A stretch of 64,000 bases of DNA from Saccoglossus kowalevskii (Eukaryota > Hemichordata > Enteropneusta > Harrimaniidae). Within the stretch, counting starts at the first letter, position 1; each line of letters opens with the position of its first letter. Position numbers and translations under genes: made by a program. The notes beneath the pieces are model-generated. The model saw only the letters and a program-made list of their open reading frames with translations. It was not told where the DNA came from and ran no database searches. The stretch spans positions 3,854-67,853 of the forward strand of contig NW_003119932.1 of assembly GCF_000003605.2 (NCBI RefSeq), in the 5' to 3' direction. Shown one piece after another: positions 28,702 through 41,792 of this stretch.

Positions 28702-30042
28702 GTAAGGCCGTACTTTCTACAAGAGATTTACTAGATAGTTTACTGATTCACTGACGCTCATCAGCTTTAACATACTAGTACTGCTCAAAAATAGGTAGTC
28801 AACCGGGCGACGACGCTACATACCTTTTTGTACCGGCAACAGTAATTTCAAACACTAAATACAGTACGGCGATCGTATCGTCTGACGCGTACTAGTAGCT
28901 CATTACAATTTAATGAAAGGATTATAGCTCAAAATGTCAACAATACACCTTTTTGCGATTTGCGAACGTTTACGCCTCGGATTGCTGAAAAATCTGGCGG
29001 CAATCGTTCGTGTTTTCTGACGTCAACCTAAGAGAACATATCGTGGGACTTTTACACAAGTGTACATCCCGACATAGGTGAACATGCAGTTTTAGCGACC
29101 CGAAGAGCTCATTATCAACAGAGGCTTATTAAACAGAATAAAACTTAAAACGGAAAGTGTGACACTCAGTCGTACATGGCAATCTCGCAGGGTACCCTCA
29201 CAGAGCTGAATGCTAGTATTTGTACGAATATGCTAGTACGTGTACGAATCTATGAGCCACAAAAGCTCATTCAGTTTTATGGACGCGATATTTTATCTCA
29301 ATTATTAGTATAATTTCAGGAGTTTGTGTTTTACAAAAACACGCACATTACGTAACAGACTCGCACACTACATCGCACAGCGACACAATTTCCGATCCAC
29401 TGTCCCCATAGACAAACCGCAGATTAGGAATTCAAAAAGATAGTCAGATAGTGATGACATGTGCGAGAAAATCATCTCGTACATATTGATGTGTGTAACG
29501 TGACGAGTTATATTTGGTGTAAGTCCCAAGCAAAGGTTTCCTGGTGGAGGTAGACGTTGTAACATGTCTCTCTAATGCACGAATTAATCTGGCTGGTGGT
29601 TGTAATACATATTGGGTAAAACGTTAAGGCATGCGATTGTCGTCAATCGCAGTGATTAATGCATTAGCATGTGGCAATTGCATAAATTGAGTCGGACATT
29701 TTCGAATCAAATGTTTTCTTGGAGACTAACTGATGATTGGCGTTTGTTTTAACAGTTAATATTTAATGCATTTATTGTTAAATAGTCATCATAAACAAAA
29801 TCTAGAATTATCTGTCGAATAAGAGGCTACATGGATAACTTAATGGAATGTTTGAATATTTTAGATTGACTGCATCTCGACACACCGGTGTATGAGTCAT
29901 CGTAGTAAATTGTTGATTTGCGAACAGCATATGATTGATAACGCCCGTATCCAAGCGTTCATGTTCTTTGTCGTTTCAATGTCTAAACATAAAAGGCGTA
30001 ACCCACTCGTGTAAACTCATCTTGTAACGTTCAATATTACAG

Positions 30043-30182
30043 AAGAACACCCGAACATATTGCAGCAAGCAAACGTGGAGCTCATGGATACTCAGTAATG
30101 TATTGACGAATACAGCCAAGATAGTATTAATGTAACTGACTCTATGCTGTGTATTAACCAAGATGTGGAAGGACCGTGTTTC
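30043..30182 (+). pseudogene. Locus B domain 2 Cys168-Cys191 exon
   Basis: EEHPNILQQANVELMDTQ, a TAA stop, then CIDEYSQDSINVTDSMLCIN and GPCF, ending phase 0 at gttagt. Cysteines align with exon 11 of locus A. 140 bases keep the frame, so only the stop breaks it. Confidence 0.75.
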
Positions 30183-30915
30183 GTTAGTCACCTCAAGTTC
30201 ATTTGTGACACACATCGTAATATTTACGGGCGAGGTATTTATCACAAATGTCGCATCATTATTTACTTGGAAACAAGTTTTGTTTTCGGTTCTACCCAGA
30301 AGGAGAAATGTTGAAAATAACAGAGCGATGTTTTTCGTAACAGTTTCCATAGAACCTACCTTGAAGTAGTATTTCCAAATTTCCTTACAAGTACCCATCT
30401 TTTATCAACTACATACGATTTTGTCATCTAACGTAACAACATACTTCTAGATATTTTACCTTGTTTTGTGCAAAAATAGTTTGGTAGCCATATACATGTA
30501 TTTATATCAATGAAATGGAATTCGGTACAGTACAATTTGTCGTAGTACATCAGTTGAATCGTATACCATTTTAATGTTCACGGCCTAATCAAGCCTACTC
30601 AAGTATTTAACACTTCTTACGTCATTATGCGAGAATGATAATCATGTAAATTACCTGGATGCTCATTTGTCGATAAACGCGCCTCGTATTTAGTGTGAAC
30701 ATTTCAAATCAAACTGAGCAATTGTTTTAATTTAATTTACTTTAATTATGAAATTCTGACCAACTGAAGGACGGAAACTACGTGTTTAACCACACAAATT
30801 TCATCTACATGATATCTTTTATTGAATACATATAAAACGACGACTAATGTAGTCATTACAACGAGTGGTCTACGTTTTAATCAAATGTACATAATGTGAT
30901 TATTTCCATATGCAG

Positions 30916-31078
30916 GGAGATGGGGGTGGTCCGTTGGTATGTAGAAAGGCTGACATACGATGGTATTTGGCAGGTGTGACGTCTTGGGTGCCGGGGGAAT
31001 GCGGTAATCCTGAATTCGCTTCAGTCTTTGCCCGTGTTACTGCTGCCCAGGAGTAGATTAAAGACACCATCTCACAAC
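30916..31078 (+). pseudogene. Locus B domain 2 Ser195 exon
   Basis: Reads GDGGGPLVCRKADIRWYLAG, ECGNPEFASVFARVTAAQE and then a TAG where paralogues have Trp. Ser195 is Gly. 163 bases, the same length as in locus D. Confidence 0.8.
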
Positions 31079-31244
31079 GTAAAACATAATCAGGTAACAA
31101 TCCTGATAAAACAATTCGGTACATTGATCAATAGACGTGTATAGACGAAGTAACTTAGAATGCGCAAACGTGACTTAACACTCTGTTTTGTGTCAATGAT
31201 ATTGAGAGCTGTAACTTTTACAAACTGTTATCTTTTATTTCCAG

Positions 31245-31250
31245 GTATCT
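31245..31250 (+). pseudogene. Locus B terminal exon
   Basis: After a ttatttccag acceptor the split codon completes as Arg, then ATC TGA. AATAAA follows at 31317-31322. Confidence 0.55.
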
Positions 31251-31316
31251 GAAGTTTATTGTGATGCAAATATTGGACGATGAATTGAACATATAATGCT
31301 GTACAGATAACTCTGC

Positions 31317-31322
31317 AATAAA
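31317..31322 (+). terminator. Poly(A) signal of locus B
   Basis: AATAAA about 67 bases after the terminal stop codon. A 12-bp tandem repeat (CATTCATTGTAA, three copies, about 31344-31379) follows. Confidence 0.5.
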
Positions 31323-34300
31323 CTTTACGTTCCATTGTCACGTATTCATTGTAACATTCATTGTAACATTCATTGTAAATTAAGAAACAATAAATAATTA
31401 CAAATATTGACCACCAAATGTGTGTTTGTGAGGCAGACAGTAGTCTGGTCTGTCGTCTAAACTGATTAATTAGTGACAAAATAATTTGGCACACATTTTG
31501 TAGATTGGGTGTTTTTTTTTGTGTGTTTTTTTTTTTTGCCAAGGATCCTGTGTGATATGCGAGTGCATTTAATCTAGACATATGGCTTGAAATTCGCATC
31601 CAATAAAACAATGCATGTATCGTCCCCCTAATGTTAAAGTATGGATGAACTCAGATCTAGTTTCAAAATTATTGGTGAAATGACCGCCAATTGAACACCT
31701 TTAAGATTTGATCGCAAAACTTACACCAAGATGGTGTGAATGTGTATAATTTGAACGTGATCAGTATAAGCATGTTTTAAATATAGGTATCGACAGTTTT
31801 GTGTATTAAAACAAAAAATTATTAGATTTATTAAAAATGAGGTAAATGGTACATTAGAATGGAACACTTGTTCAACCACTGTATTGTGAATACTGGAACG
31901 CACATCGATGATTACCTGCCAGAATAAATCATTTGATCATGTGACGAAAATGAACCCACTTGCCCCCCCCCCCAACTAATTCTGGATCAAAATCGAAAAT
32001 TTGTCAATATACTAGAAAATGGTCAGAATCTAATGTCCAATGGCGACAACGGAATTGGCGGCCCTCTTGGATTTATGGGAAATTCGGATTATCCCGTCTT
32101 TTGGTGAAACGTACAACAGCTAGTTTTGTTCAGCAACCCCAATATTAGTCGAAACATTCAATGTTTGATAAATATATGGTCACATGACCCATAATATTTA
32201 CCCCAACTATCACAATGTTAATCGTATGAGAATTATAGTTTTTTTTTGCAATTTGGCGGGCATATTGAAAATGTACAAATAAGTAAGCCAACTAATTATA
32301 ACTGAGGCTATGTAAAACTTTATAGTTAAAGCAACTAGTAATTTAGACTGCTATCAATAATTTTATTACTTGGAATTGAAAAGTTTGCTGATTTATACAA
32401 CTTAGTATTTTTTTGTAAAATGTACCCTGCTCCTTTTATTCATGACCCTTATACTACTTAAAAACGACCATCAAACACCTTTTCGAGAAAAGATCAGACC
32501 CAATACAATTGTCCTACTAAAATGAAATATCACTAACATGGCAAATTGTAAATACATTATGTAAGATTTTAAGGGCATCATAATTCGTTCTCCAGAAAAA
32601 AAAATTTTACAAGAAAATCATTGTAGCATCCATGAGCTGCAAATTGCAATAGTAATGATGACGATGCCTTATTTAATGCTATTCCTCAAAAACTATTTCG
32701 TGGATACCAGAGATTCTTTATTTCAATGTCGTACTTGTATGTATATTCATGCATGTAGCCTTGAGACACGACTCTCTAACATCGTTGCTTCCAAAAGATC
32801 CCAAATGCCACAAAACTCGGCTCCCTCTTGCAAACAATGACCGCGAGTTTAATAGTAAGTGGTCAACTGTATGGGGGGGTAAGTAAACTTCCACCTCCGA
32901 AACCAAACTTCGAAAGTATGTTTGAATGACGATTAAGATTTATACCACAACAGGAGATAAGTTCAGCATTTGACGTTTATTAAATAATACTTTCGAATAC
33001 ACGTGTTAAAGGTTAATTTGTAGCAACAAAACGCCCTCTAAAACAGGAAACGAAAAAAATCATGCATTCTATTATATGACATACATTAACAGAATACGTG
33101 AGGCGCAGGTTTCAAATTGGCCCCCTCTCATAACGCAACGAATATTCAGCCATCCTTTGTAAGTCATGAAGTTCTAACATTCGCATTTACTTATTGTGGG
33201 CACCATTGTGACGAACGCCCAGAGACAAACATTGAACTTTATACTTTGTATATCTGATGCATTCACCTGAATAAAGTGCTACAGTTACTACCACCATACA
33301 TTCGATTATCTTGTTGTATTATTTCACCTTCACGGAAATCACTGTATAGCGTACTGGAAAAATAAAACACTAATCCTATTAACCCTCGTGCAGTGTTTTC
33401 TCAACGTGAAATCCAAGTTTTATTGAAATTTACCAACCTGATATTTAATAGATTAATCAAGCACACCTATGTTTTTTTTAGATGAAATGGCCACAATTCT
33501 CAGTGCAAAATATACCACGGTTACGAGAAACCGTGAATGTACGTAGGAGACACAGCCTTGATATCCCACTATTTTAGCCAGTTGTTACTTTTAATTATAC
33601 CAGTGTCACGTACTATGTTTCTATGAGACCTATCATTTTCGCCAGCCAATGGAACGTTCGTTTCGGGTCACCCCTCCAAACTAATTGTTGGCAGATTGAA
33701 CCACTACAGTGTGTATTTAATAGGCGTCCTTAACGACAAAGACAAAAATAAACAGCCAATGATCAGCTCTTTTGTATCAAAATACTGTACAGTAAAGCGG
33801 TTTTTTTAAATGACGACCTAGGCAGAACAGATGATGCAGTTCTTCATAATAAAAAGCCTCACCGATCACCCTAAGCATGCAATTGAGGCATTACGAGCTG
33901 ACAAATATGAGTTTGTTTCAACGAGGACAGGGAGCGGCAAATCACAAAAATTGTGCAAACAGTTCAAATCTCGAATGATCAGTCGAGTAGAGTTTCTGAG
34001 ATTTTCTTTCAGAATTGACAGTTTCATTACTTTGTTAAAACATGGTCCATAAATATGTCACTTTGCTGACGAAGTATGCAACGTTGGCATCACAAATTGT
34101 GGAAAACTTGGTGAAAAATGCGCGCCATTTTGGGGGGGGGTTGGCACTCAACCTAAACACTCTACACGCACGGTTACTAGAACAATTTGGAAGTAATCGT
34201 GCCACACGTCGCTATTCAAGATATTGTGTTCTTTAACTCAACGCGCAATGTTACACGGCGTCTGATTGGATATCTTTCCTTTGTTTAACATAAAATAGGC

Positions 34301-34950
34301 GTTTACCCGGGGGCTGACCTTTCCCGCACGGGTTGGCGGATTCGGCACTAACAAACCGTACGATTCGGACAATGGCGACTGATATGACATGTCTATACAT
34401 CGTAATGAGCATTTTAGTTACTCGTCCTAGCGCTATACGAGTATTTTGAGCACAAACTTCCAGTATGTCAGTTTGGGAATACTGTGTTTTGCATATCACG
34501 TCTATCACATTCATTTGTGAAATAATATAATATAATATAGACATAACAACTCTATTCCTCCATTGCGGTCTGTGGTACGGAATTAATGAAAAAGCTCAAC
34601 ATCTGATCTGGTGTTATACTACGAGGAACGTCGGCGAATCTACTGCGAGTTGTGTTAAGAAAATCTGTGACGAATTTTTGTAAACACTATTCAAAAGAAA
34701 ATGCCTATTTGTGTAGAAAATATAAATAAAAATAGAAAATATTTTTTTTTTTCTAATTTCCAACAAATGCATTCCATTATACGCATATGTAGCAGGTGGT
34801 ACCAATACGTCATTGTCCAACTATGCTGGTGTAATGTAGAATCCGATTCTGTCCAATCAGCAAACAGATGTCTGACCCATCGCGAATTTAGTTTCTGCAG
34901 ATCACGCGCAGACTGCACGGCGTGGTTATTCCGTTCCTGTTTCCACGAGA
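31323..34950. other. Intergenic region between loci B and D
   Basis: No family exon or other recognisable gene. AT-rich with scattered homopolymer runs (poly-C near 31963, poly-G near 34131). Part of it should hold the promoter of locus D. Confidence 0.5.
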
Positions 34951-34992
34951 ATGATTATTACAGCCATCGTCCTCGCCTGCATATTGACATGC
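34951..34992 (+). pseudogene. Locus D exon 1: signal peptide
   Basis: ATG in the context cgagaATGA, encoding MIITAIVLACILTC and ending at TGC|gtaagt. It parallels MIAIAVLVLATC of locus A. Confidence 0.7.
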
Positions 34993-35832
34993 GTAAGTAG
35001 ATCTTAATAAATTTCTGAAAATAAAGCAAAGCGACGCTTTTTCAAAATTATTTGTGTAGTTTCCAGTCGTCAGTATATCGGGTTCTTACTGGCACTCCTA
35101 TGATGTTCTTCTCCTTTCGCTAACAATAGCTAATTATTATGGCACTACTTTAACTAAGAGAAAGTGTAAATACTTTCATAAAACATATTGGTTGATTAAG
35201 TGGACAATTGTTAAAAGGCTAGGGTGGGTGTATTCGTTGCGTAAATTCGTCGGTAAGTAACCATCGATTTGCCGCGCCGACTTAGTAATTTCCTCAATAT
35301 GCAAGTGAGTTTCTTGCCGACACAAAGCTCACCTGTTATATAATTCTACAAGGAACCTGCAGATAAGTACATGTATTATTAAAAATGTACAACATATAAA
35401 TATATATACCCTAGAATTTACTTAATTTATATATGCAGTGTGATAAACGCAGCCTCGTTTATGTTCATATTCACTAGATATTTAATATTTAGATTATGTA
35501 TTTCATACTATTGGAATTATCATAATTCAATCCAAACTCAGTTTGATTTGTTAATCGAAAGGACACTACCAACATTTAAGTATGTGAAACCGTGAGAAAA
35601 AACTAAAGAAGCAAATAAAATATACATCGTATTAATAATTTATTCAGTTCACAGAAGTTGTATGTAGTATATGATCCCTGAAAATAATTTGAAATAAAAG
35701 ACGTGGACATTGCAAGTGTCGGCAAGTTTTCAAGTTTGAGGAGTATATACATGTCTGCCCATGAACCAATTCGTATTTGCTCTGTTAGTGTTTACATACG
35801 CATTGGTGCGAATAACAATACATTATGCTTAA

Positions 35833-35957
35833 AGGGCGGCAGTCGTCGTGTCGCGTCCTGTTCGATATGGGACTCATAGCGACGTATACAACGCGTGTAA
35901 AATACATTGTTTATTTACATGAAATTCGAACACGCGCTACGCGACGACCACCGCGCT
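35833..35957. mobile_element. TTAA MITE, subfamily I copy 2
   Basis: 125 bp flanked by TTAA on both sides. Ends AGGGCGGCAGTCGTCG and CGACGACCACCGCGCT are inverted repeats. Interior closely matches the copy at 1341-1439 (blocks TGGGACTC.TAGCGACGTA and ACGCGTGTAAAA). Confidence 0.75.
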
Positions 35958-37057
35958 TTAAATAACCTCAGATGTTCGTATTATATTGCATTGATCATAT
36001 CTATGAACATTGAAACAGCTAGTTATCCTTTGCGTTCTTTGAATACGAGTCAACGAGAAATTAATGGAACGAATTTCGGGTATTGCACAGTTGATTAAAA
36101 CAATAAAAAATGTAGTATTGAAATTGTTTTTTTAATGAACAACTGGCAAATTTCATGAGCTCGATTTGGCATGAGTTTCCAAACCTTTATTATTTTTTAT
36201 TTCATTATACATATGGATGAGTCAAAATTCTGTATTTTAAGCCCCAACTCCACCTAAATATTGTTTTAGGAGTAAACTCCGTAGATAGAACAGATTCAAC
36301 AATCTTGCCACTTGAATAAATGAGAAACTTTCTTGCATATTGTGTAACGTGCTACGTCACCGAGGAAGTTAGTTACATATCGACGAATGACGGTATGGGT
36401 CAATTTTCAATAGTCATGTTGGTGAATATTCAACGCCAACTTATTCTTATAATTTTCTGTCATTCGACACTCAAGTGCAGGCATGTTCATCAGATAAGAT
36501 ACACTTGTATTATATTCTCAATGTATTCCCTTTATTGTTAAACTTTTGGTAATTGCAGACGTTTTAGAATGTTTTTCATGAGTAGACTAATCAGGAAAAG
36601 AATCTACCCGGGAAACATGTGCATCAAACTTAATAGCTCCAATAGAACTCGTTTATTCTCAGGGTACTACGGCCGGAAATACAAATAAAGGTATTTGTTA
36701 TATTTGCTTTATATTCCAACAGATGATACAACCTAATGATACTTGCTAGTTTATTTTTCAAATAAGCCACAACCATCAAATTGTTTTTGTCAAATAATAC
36801 TGCAAGAAAGACGCTGTGATAAAATATATTGAAGAAACATTATCGGACATTCTAAATGAGAGGAAAATAATTGCGGAAGAGGTTGTAGTCATCTGAAAAT
36901 ATTGTCATGTTTGTGACTGTTAGTTTGTTTTACACAATTGCTGCATCAAAACAAGACGTTGTTCACACTACAAAATCTGTACGCATTTATCTTTGACACC
37001 CTTCCCCCACTTCAGATGGTTCGATTATCCTTTAATATATAATTTAAAGATTTCCAG

Positions 37058-37362
37058 TTACTTGAAGTTGGCCAGTTTAACATTTTGGTTGTGACTGTTA
37101 AGAAATCTTGGCACGCTGCGCAAAAGTTCTGTTCAAATCGAGGAGGAAAGCTGGCCCAGACGTCAGACGAATATACAAATGTGATCTATGAAGATGTGTT
37201 AAGTAACCATGGTAACAGTATAGGACCATTTTGGATTGGTCTCAACGATATTGAGAAAGAGTAAAGTATCCGATGGTCTGACTATTCAGAAGCGGAATTC
37301 ACAGATGACTGGATTTTAGGGCGATCAAGAAATAGTAAAAATAACGATTGCGTTTTTATGAA
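37058..37362 (+). pseudogene. Locus D lectin exon 1
   Basis: Encodes GQFNILVVTVKKSWHAAQKF, GGKLAQTSDEYTNVIYEDVL, FWIGLNDIEKE, then TAA at 37262-37264 where locus A has Tyr, then SIRWSDYSEAEFTDDW and NNDCVFM. One nonsense base is the only defect. Confidence 0.85.
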
Positions 37363-37670
37363 GTGAGTTTTTTAATGGAATATAATTCTACATATCTTCG
37401 AATCAGGTTTTGCATCTGTATAAATAGAATATTTACTTTTCAAGTCTGCTTTGTGATATCCGCCTTATTGTGAATTAACAACAAACTAACCAGAAGTTAT
37501 TCTTTAAAATCAGCTCTTCAGTAAAATATATTAATGTAAACAACTTGAATATAATCTGGCATTATCAATGAAAATGTCTCGATTGTTTGTCATACACTAA
37601 CTAAATAGAAAGAATCTTACTTGTTACCATTGTTATCGGTCGTGACTTGACTTGTATCTCATTCTTGTAG

Positions 37671-37753
37671 GTCATTTCAAAGAAGAACACAGTTCAAATG
37701 GTCATTCACGAAATGCTCAAAACGTCACCAGTTTCTTTGTGAAATTCCAGCAG
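37671..37753 (+). pseudogene. Locus D lectin exon 2
   Basis: 83 bases, encoding SFQRRTQFKWSFTKC and HQFLCEIPA. Aligns with locus A exon 4, with three more bases. Confidence 0.85.
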
Positions 37754-37949
37754 GTACAATTCTTAATGGGCTGTTAGGAATTAACAGAACAGATGCTATC
37801 AGTCTAAATTAATGAGTTTTCTGATTCATTAAAATCTGAGGGAAAATGAGGGGGGAGCTCTTGCATTATTTAGGCGAAACTTTAAAAATGATAAAAGCCA
37901 GCGATTGCCAATGTATTAAACAAACACACAATTGCTGTCGTAGTTGTAG

Positions 37950-38127
37950 GTTGTGGTACAGAGCCCCTTGGTGCAGGTCGCATCGTGGGAGGCACGGATG
38001 CAGAATTGGGTAGTTGGCCGTGGCAAGTGGCTTTGTTCATTACATACAAGAACAACACACATTTCTGTGGTGGTGGAATCATTGATGAACACTGGATTCT
38101 GACAGCCGCAGACTGTGTAGTACAGGA
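37950..38127 (+). pseudogene. Locus D His-loop exon
   Basis: Encodes CGTEPLGAGRIVGGTDAELG, SWPWQVALF, CGGGIIDEHWILTAADCVV. The activation site is intact, but His57 is Asp (TAADC in place of TAAHC). Confidence 0.88.
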
Positions 38128-38672
38128 GTAAGTTGTATTCGTTATATTCTATAGATCATTGATAACTCAGTGGTTGACAGTAATATAAAACTTCATAAAT
38201 TGTATTTGCAGATACTTGCATGTACATGTCACTTTATTCGAATGTCTACACAATTCAATGTGCAAAACGTGAACAAATCAGAATGACACTACATACGATG
38301 CAATACGACTATTTACTATTACTTCGTAAAGTTGAGGCAAACTGCTAGGCCGAGATACAATAATAGTATTTTTTGGATTACGGCTGGGCTTATGAGATCC
38401 ACCATGTGCAGGTGACCGGGACTGCTCGGGCAACACGTTAATGATCAAATGTATTTAACAGATTAAGGAATGGCCAGAATCATTGTCGATTTCTTGTTAC
38501 CTAACACTACTAATTTTACAAAATATTACATATTAAAAAAAGCACCGATATTTCTATCGCACGAGTTGGAGTGCAATTACAGCTCTCGATGCCATAGTTT
38601 TTGTCAGCATTTTGTTAACGAACGAGGCCAAAGGCATTTACATGGTTTGTTTTGATAATCATTTGATTTCAG

Positions 38673-38926
38673 GAACGATACCTTATCTGAGCCGGAAGAT
38701 TTGCACGTTAAGATGGGTGTACTCTCTGTGATAGATTTAGAACCACAAGGCTACTCTCGTGATACGATTCGAAGACCTATAATTGGGACTTAGCATTGTT
38801 GTATTTAGATGTGCCTATTCCGTTTAGTTGTTACGTATGACCGATATGCGTTATGCAAAATGACTTTCTCCGACCCTGTTGGGAGGGAATGTGTTATCTC
38901 GGGATGGGGAAGTTTTGAGTACAATG
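38673..38926 (+). pseudogene. Locus D Asp102 exon
   Basis: NDTLSEPEDLHVKMGVLSV in frame, then after a frameshift YNWDLALLYLDVPIPF (Asp102), a TGA where paralogues have Arg (Y-V-stop-P-I-C), then back in the first frame FSDPVGRECVISGWG. Total length still fits the family phases because the two shifts cancel. Confidence 0.8.
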
Positions 38927-39990
38927 GTAAGTTAGTTTCAATGTATTGTAATTATTACGTTGGGGGATTGATTGAAATTTGCTTAATCGTTCACCCAGTG
39001 CATTTTGAGTATAGTTGCTACAACTCTCTCATATACAGAGAATCTAACATATTTTCACGGCCGAATTATACTTTTCATTTGAAAAAAGTTATTTGAGTGT
39101 TTTTAATGTTCTATTTGTGCTAGAGATCCGAAATTACATAAGTGAGACTAAGATTTTCTACATATAAAAATGCAAAAACAAATTGATGGGCTGCATCTTC
39201 ACTATAATGACTTTTTAATTATTAAGTATATTCGTACTTTTTCCTTTTACACTTTTCGACGATTTTTGGTAGTTTGTTTGGTACTTTTTTTTTTTCGGTG
39301 ACGTATATACTGACCAAAATGTTGTGGACCTTTTAGTTAATTCACAATCAGATTATGTGAATAACCCTAATTACTTTTTAGAATAATCAATTACTTATGA
39401 TATTGCATTTATGTAATACAGCATGGTAGATTCATCGCAAAATGACGTGACATTTTCTTGTCCTGTAGCTGAATGGATAGTACCTATTTTTGTTAAAATG
39501 ACAAAACTTGTTCACAATCGATGTGCGTTATCTATCACCGGGTGAATTAGAGAGCGTTCTAATTACGTGATTACATTCCCCGATGATTTAGACTATTATT
39601 AACATTCATTTAAATCGCTTTTTTCAGCACTTCAGCCAAATTTGATATCTTGTCCACATATTGCAAAACAATGTTAAACAAATGTAACTGAATTCTTTGA
39701 AATTTAATCTGGGCCAACATATATTGTGCATATGTCCTAGTATTGAACAGATTTGAAAAGATGTTTACAATTCGTGCATTGAGTCAAATTGGCTATAATG
39801 ACAATTTTACAATAAATCAAGATCATTTCGAAATGTTATGTGCCGTGTTCTTGGGACGTTGTAGTCGTAATATTAAGTATTTACTCGTATTTAACTAAAA
39901 ATTATCATTTCTTTGTTTCCGAATATATTTGTGCACATTTTAAATTTTAAAATTACAAGAACTTTAGTACGTGGTATGTTTCTATTGCAG

Positions 39991-40142
39991 CTGAAATATC
40001 ACAGATTCTGCAGGAAGTACAACTGACCATTTTGGATGCAAACGACTGTTATGAATACTTTGTGCATAAATATACCAGCGAGGCAACAGCGTACTCAATG
40101 ATGTGTGCTGGGAATACTGGTAACTGCACAGGAATATGCTTT
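39991..40142 (+). pseudogene. Locus D Cys168-Cys191 exon
   Basis: Clean exon, phase 2 nt in and phase 0 out. Encodes EISQILQEVQLTILDANDCY and AYSMMCAGNTGNCTGICF. The S1 base residue is Gly, not the Asp of trypsins. Confidence 0.85.
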
Positions 40143-40508
40143 GTAAGTTTAACAATGGAATTATTTTCGGGACAATTGTGTATAAAAATAGGCAGATACT
40201 ATGCATGCAAGCATCATCATGTTCCATGATGTACATTCTTTTGCGATACTTAAAAGTAATGACCAAATAACTACCCCGCCCGAACGGATAGGCACGACAA
40301 ACACAATATTTAGACAGGAATTTTTATTTGTACAAATTGTTCGGTTTGGATTTTGTAAAGCTATACAAATTTTCCAACTCATTTGTCATTGAATTACACC
40401 GTATGCTTCTCACTATGCAGCGTAGTCTCGTACATGCCGATATATGCAGTATTAATCGTGTGTAACCTTCGGTCAAAGTTCAATGATGCATTATACGTTT
40501 ATTTACAG

Positions 40509-40671
40509 GGAGATTCTGGGGGACCATTAGTTTGTAACAAAATTGACGGTCGCTGGTACCTGGCAGGAATTAGTTCATGGATGTATTGTGGATGTGGCGA
40601 CTCGAAATATTCATCAGGCTTCTCGCGTGTCACTTCTGCGCATGCCTGGATACAAGAAATTATTGCGAATG
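40509..40671 (+). pseudogene. Locus D Ser195 exon
   Basis: Clean 163-base exon: GDSGGPLVCNKIDGRWYLAG, SSWMYCGCGDSKYSSGFSRV and WIQEIIAN. Ser195 and the GDSGGP loop are intact. Confidence 0.88.
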
Positions 40672-41497
40672 GTAAGAATTTGATTGCAATTTTAAAAATT
40701 ATTGGAAATTAATAGTACGGTGGACCCAAATCACAAACTCGCCAATATTACACGACTGGTTCCGTGATACATATATGATTAATGATTGTTGTACGATCAA
40801 TGTGCTGTAAATCAAAATAAAAGTAGTGTTATGCAAAAATGTATTCTGGAAAGGGCACAAAGGGGTTATCATGATTTCTAAACAAATTTGGGCTGAGTTG
40901 ACATTCTTGAAAACTACTATAAGTGGTGTGAACTTCCGAGTAATATGAACGCCCGGATCTAATTTCAAGTTTCTCGTACACAATTTTAAGAAGTAAATGA
41001 AAGATTAACTACTTTTATATTTTTTTATATGGACAATTACTAAAATAAAGCTTGGTGTCAAAGCCAGTCAAGTGTATTTTAATCGAAAGAGCGAGTATAC
41101 AGTGGCGTTTTTTTTTTTCTAATTTAATTTTATACTTCATTATTCGTGAACAGTTCAAACACAAATTAACTGATGTATGGCATAGTTTCTTGAAACCAAT
41201 GTTGATGAACCATTGCCATCACGTGATTCAAGTATGGCTTACACCATACGTGTTGATGACGTTGATACGTGAATATCGCGGAAGTAACTATACTAAACTA
41301 TGGTCAGGGTGATTTTCATTAAAGAATTTGCTACATGGTGCATTGCAGTTTCGACATTGTAGTCTTTCAACTTCAAAGTTCTATTTATCAGCCATCACCC
41401 CACGACTACACCTTATATTCTGTTCAGCCAGTGTGTATTCTAGTATTTTGCTTTATGTGCGTTGCTATGTGGTACAACAACCAAGATATTGTTTTAA

Positions 41498-41651
41498 AGC
41501 GGGAGGGTCGTCAACTGTGCACGCGGGGGAATTGAGTCCCAGGCGACGATAATACGCGCTAAAAACGCAAAGGCTCGTGGATAGACGTTTGTTTGTAAAC
41601 AATGATACGCGATGGCCATCTGACGCATGCGCAGGTGAAGACTCCCCCGCT
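41498..41651. mobile_element. TTAA MITE, subfamily II copy 1
   Basis: 154 bp flanked by TTAA, in the last intron of locus D. Starts AGCGGGAGGGTCGTC and ends GACTCCCCCGCT. Shares TTTGTTTGTAAACAATGA and GCGCAGGTGA blocks with copies at 51547 and 52683 (this copy is in the opposite orientation). Confidence 0.8.
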
Positions 41652-41792
41652 TTAAATGCGTCGATTCTCAATGGAAACGCAAATATTCCGCAAATATATA
41701 ATGAATCCCGATGCAAAATATTTGTGAAATATTTTATTTGGTGCTTAATATCTGCGCATACATTATAAACTGTTATTTCTATTGTTTCACAG

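Larger units (their letters stand above)
20412..31250 (+). pseudogene. Locus B: decayed paralogue of locus A (lectin plus two protease-like domains)
   Basis: Same order and phases as locus A: lectin pieces (20412-20537, 21797-21842), domain 1 (21967-22130, 22595-22897, a missing third exon, 25464-25615), domain 2 (26120-26293, 28397-28701, 30043-30182, 30916-31078) and a tiny terminal exon (31245-31250). It is broken many times: a lost donor after the first domain 1 exon, frameshifts in at least five exons, a missing exon, and stops in the last two domain 2 exons. Triad positions read Tyr/Asp/Tyr in domain 1 and Gln/Asp/Gly in domain 2. A 33-copy minisatellite sits where the missing exon should be, and a possible solo LTR sits in the large intron of domain 2. 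No signal-peptide exon was found. Confidence 0.8.

Noticed and set aside
29860-29960. Candidate third exon of locus B domain 2 (ttttag acceptor, Cys-rich frame)
   Set aside because: Wrong phase, and the true exon with matching cysteines and phases is at 30043-30182.
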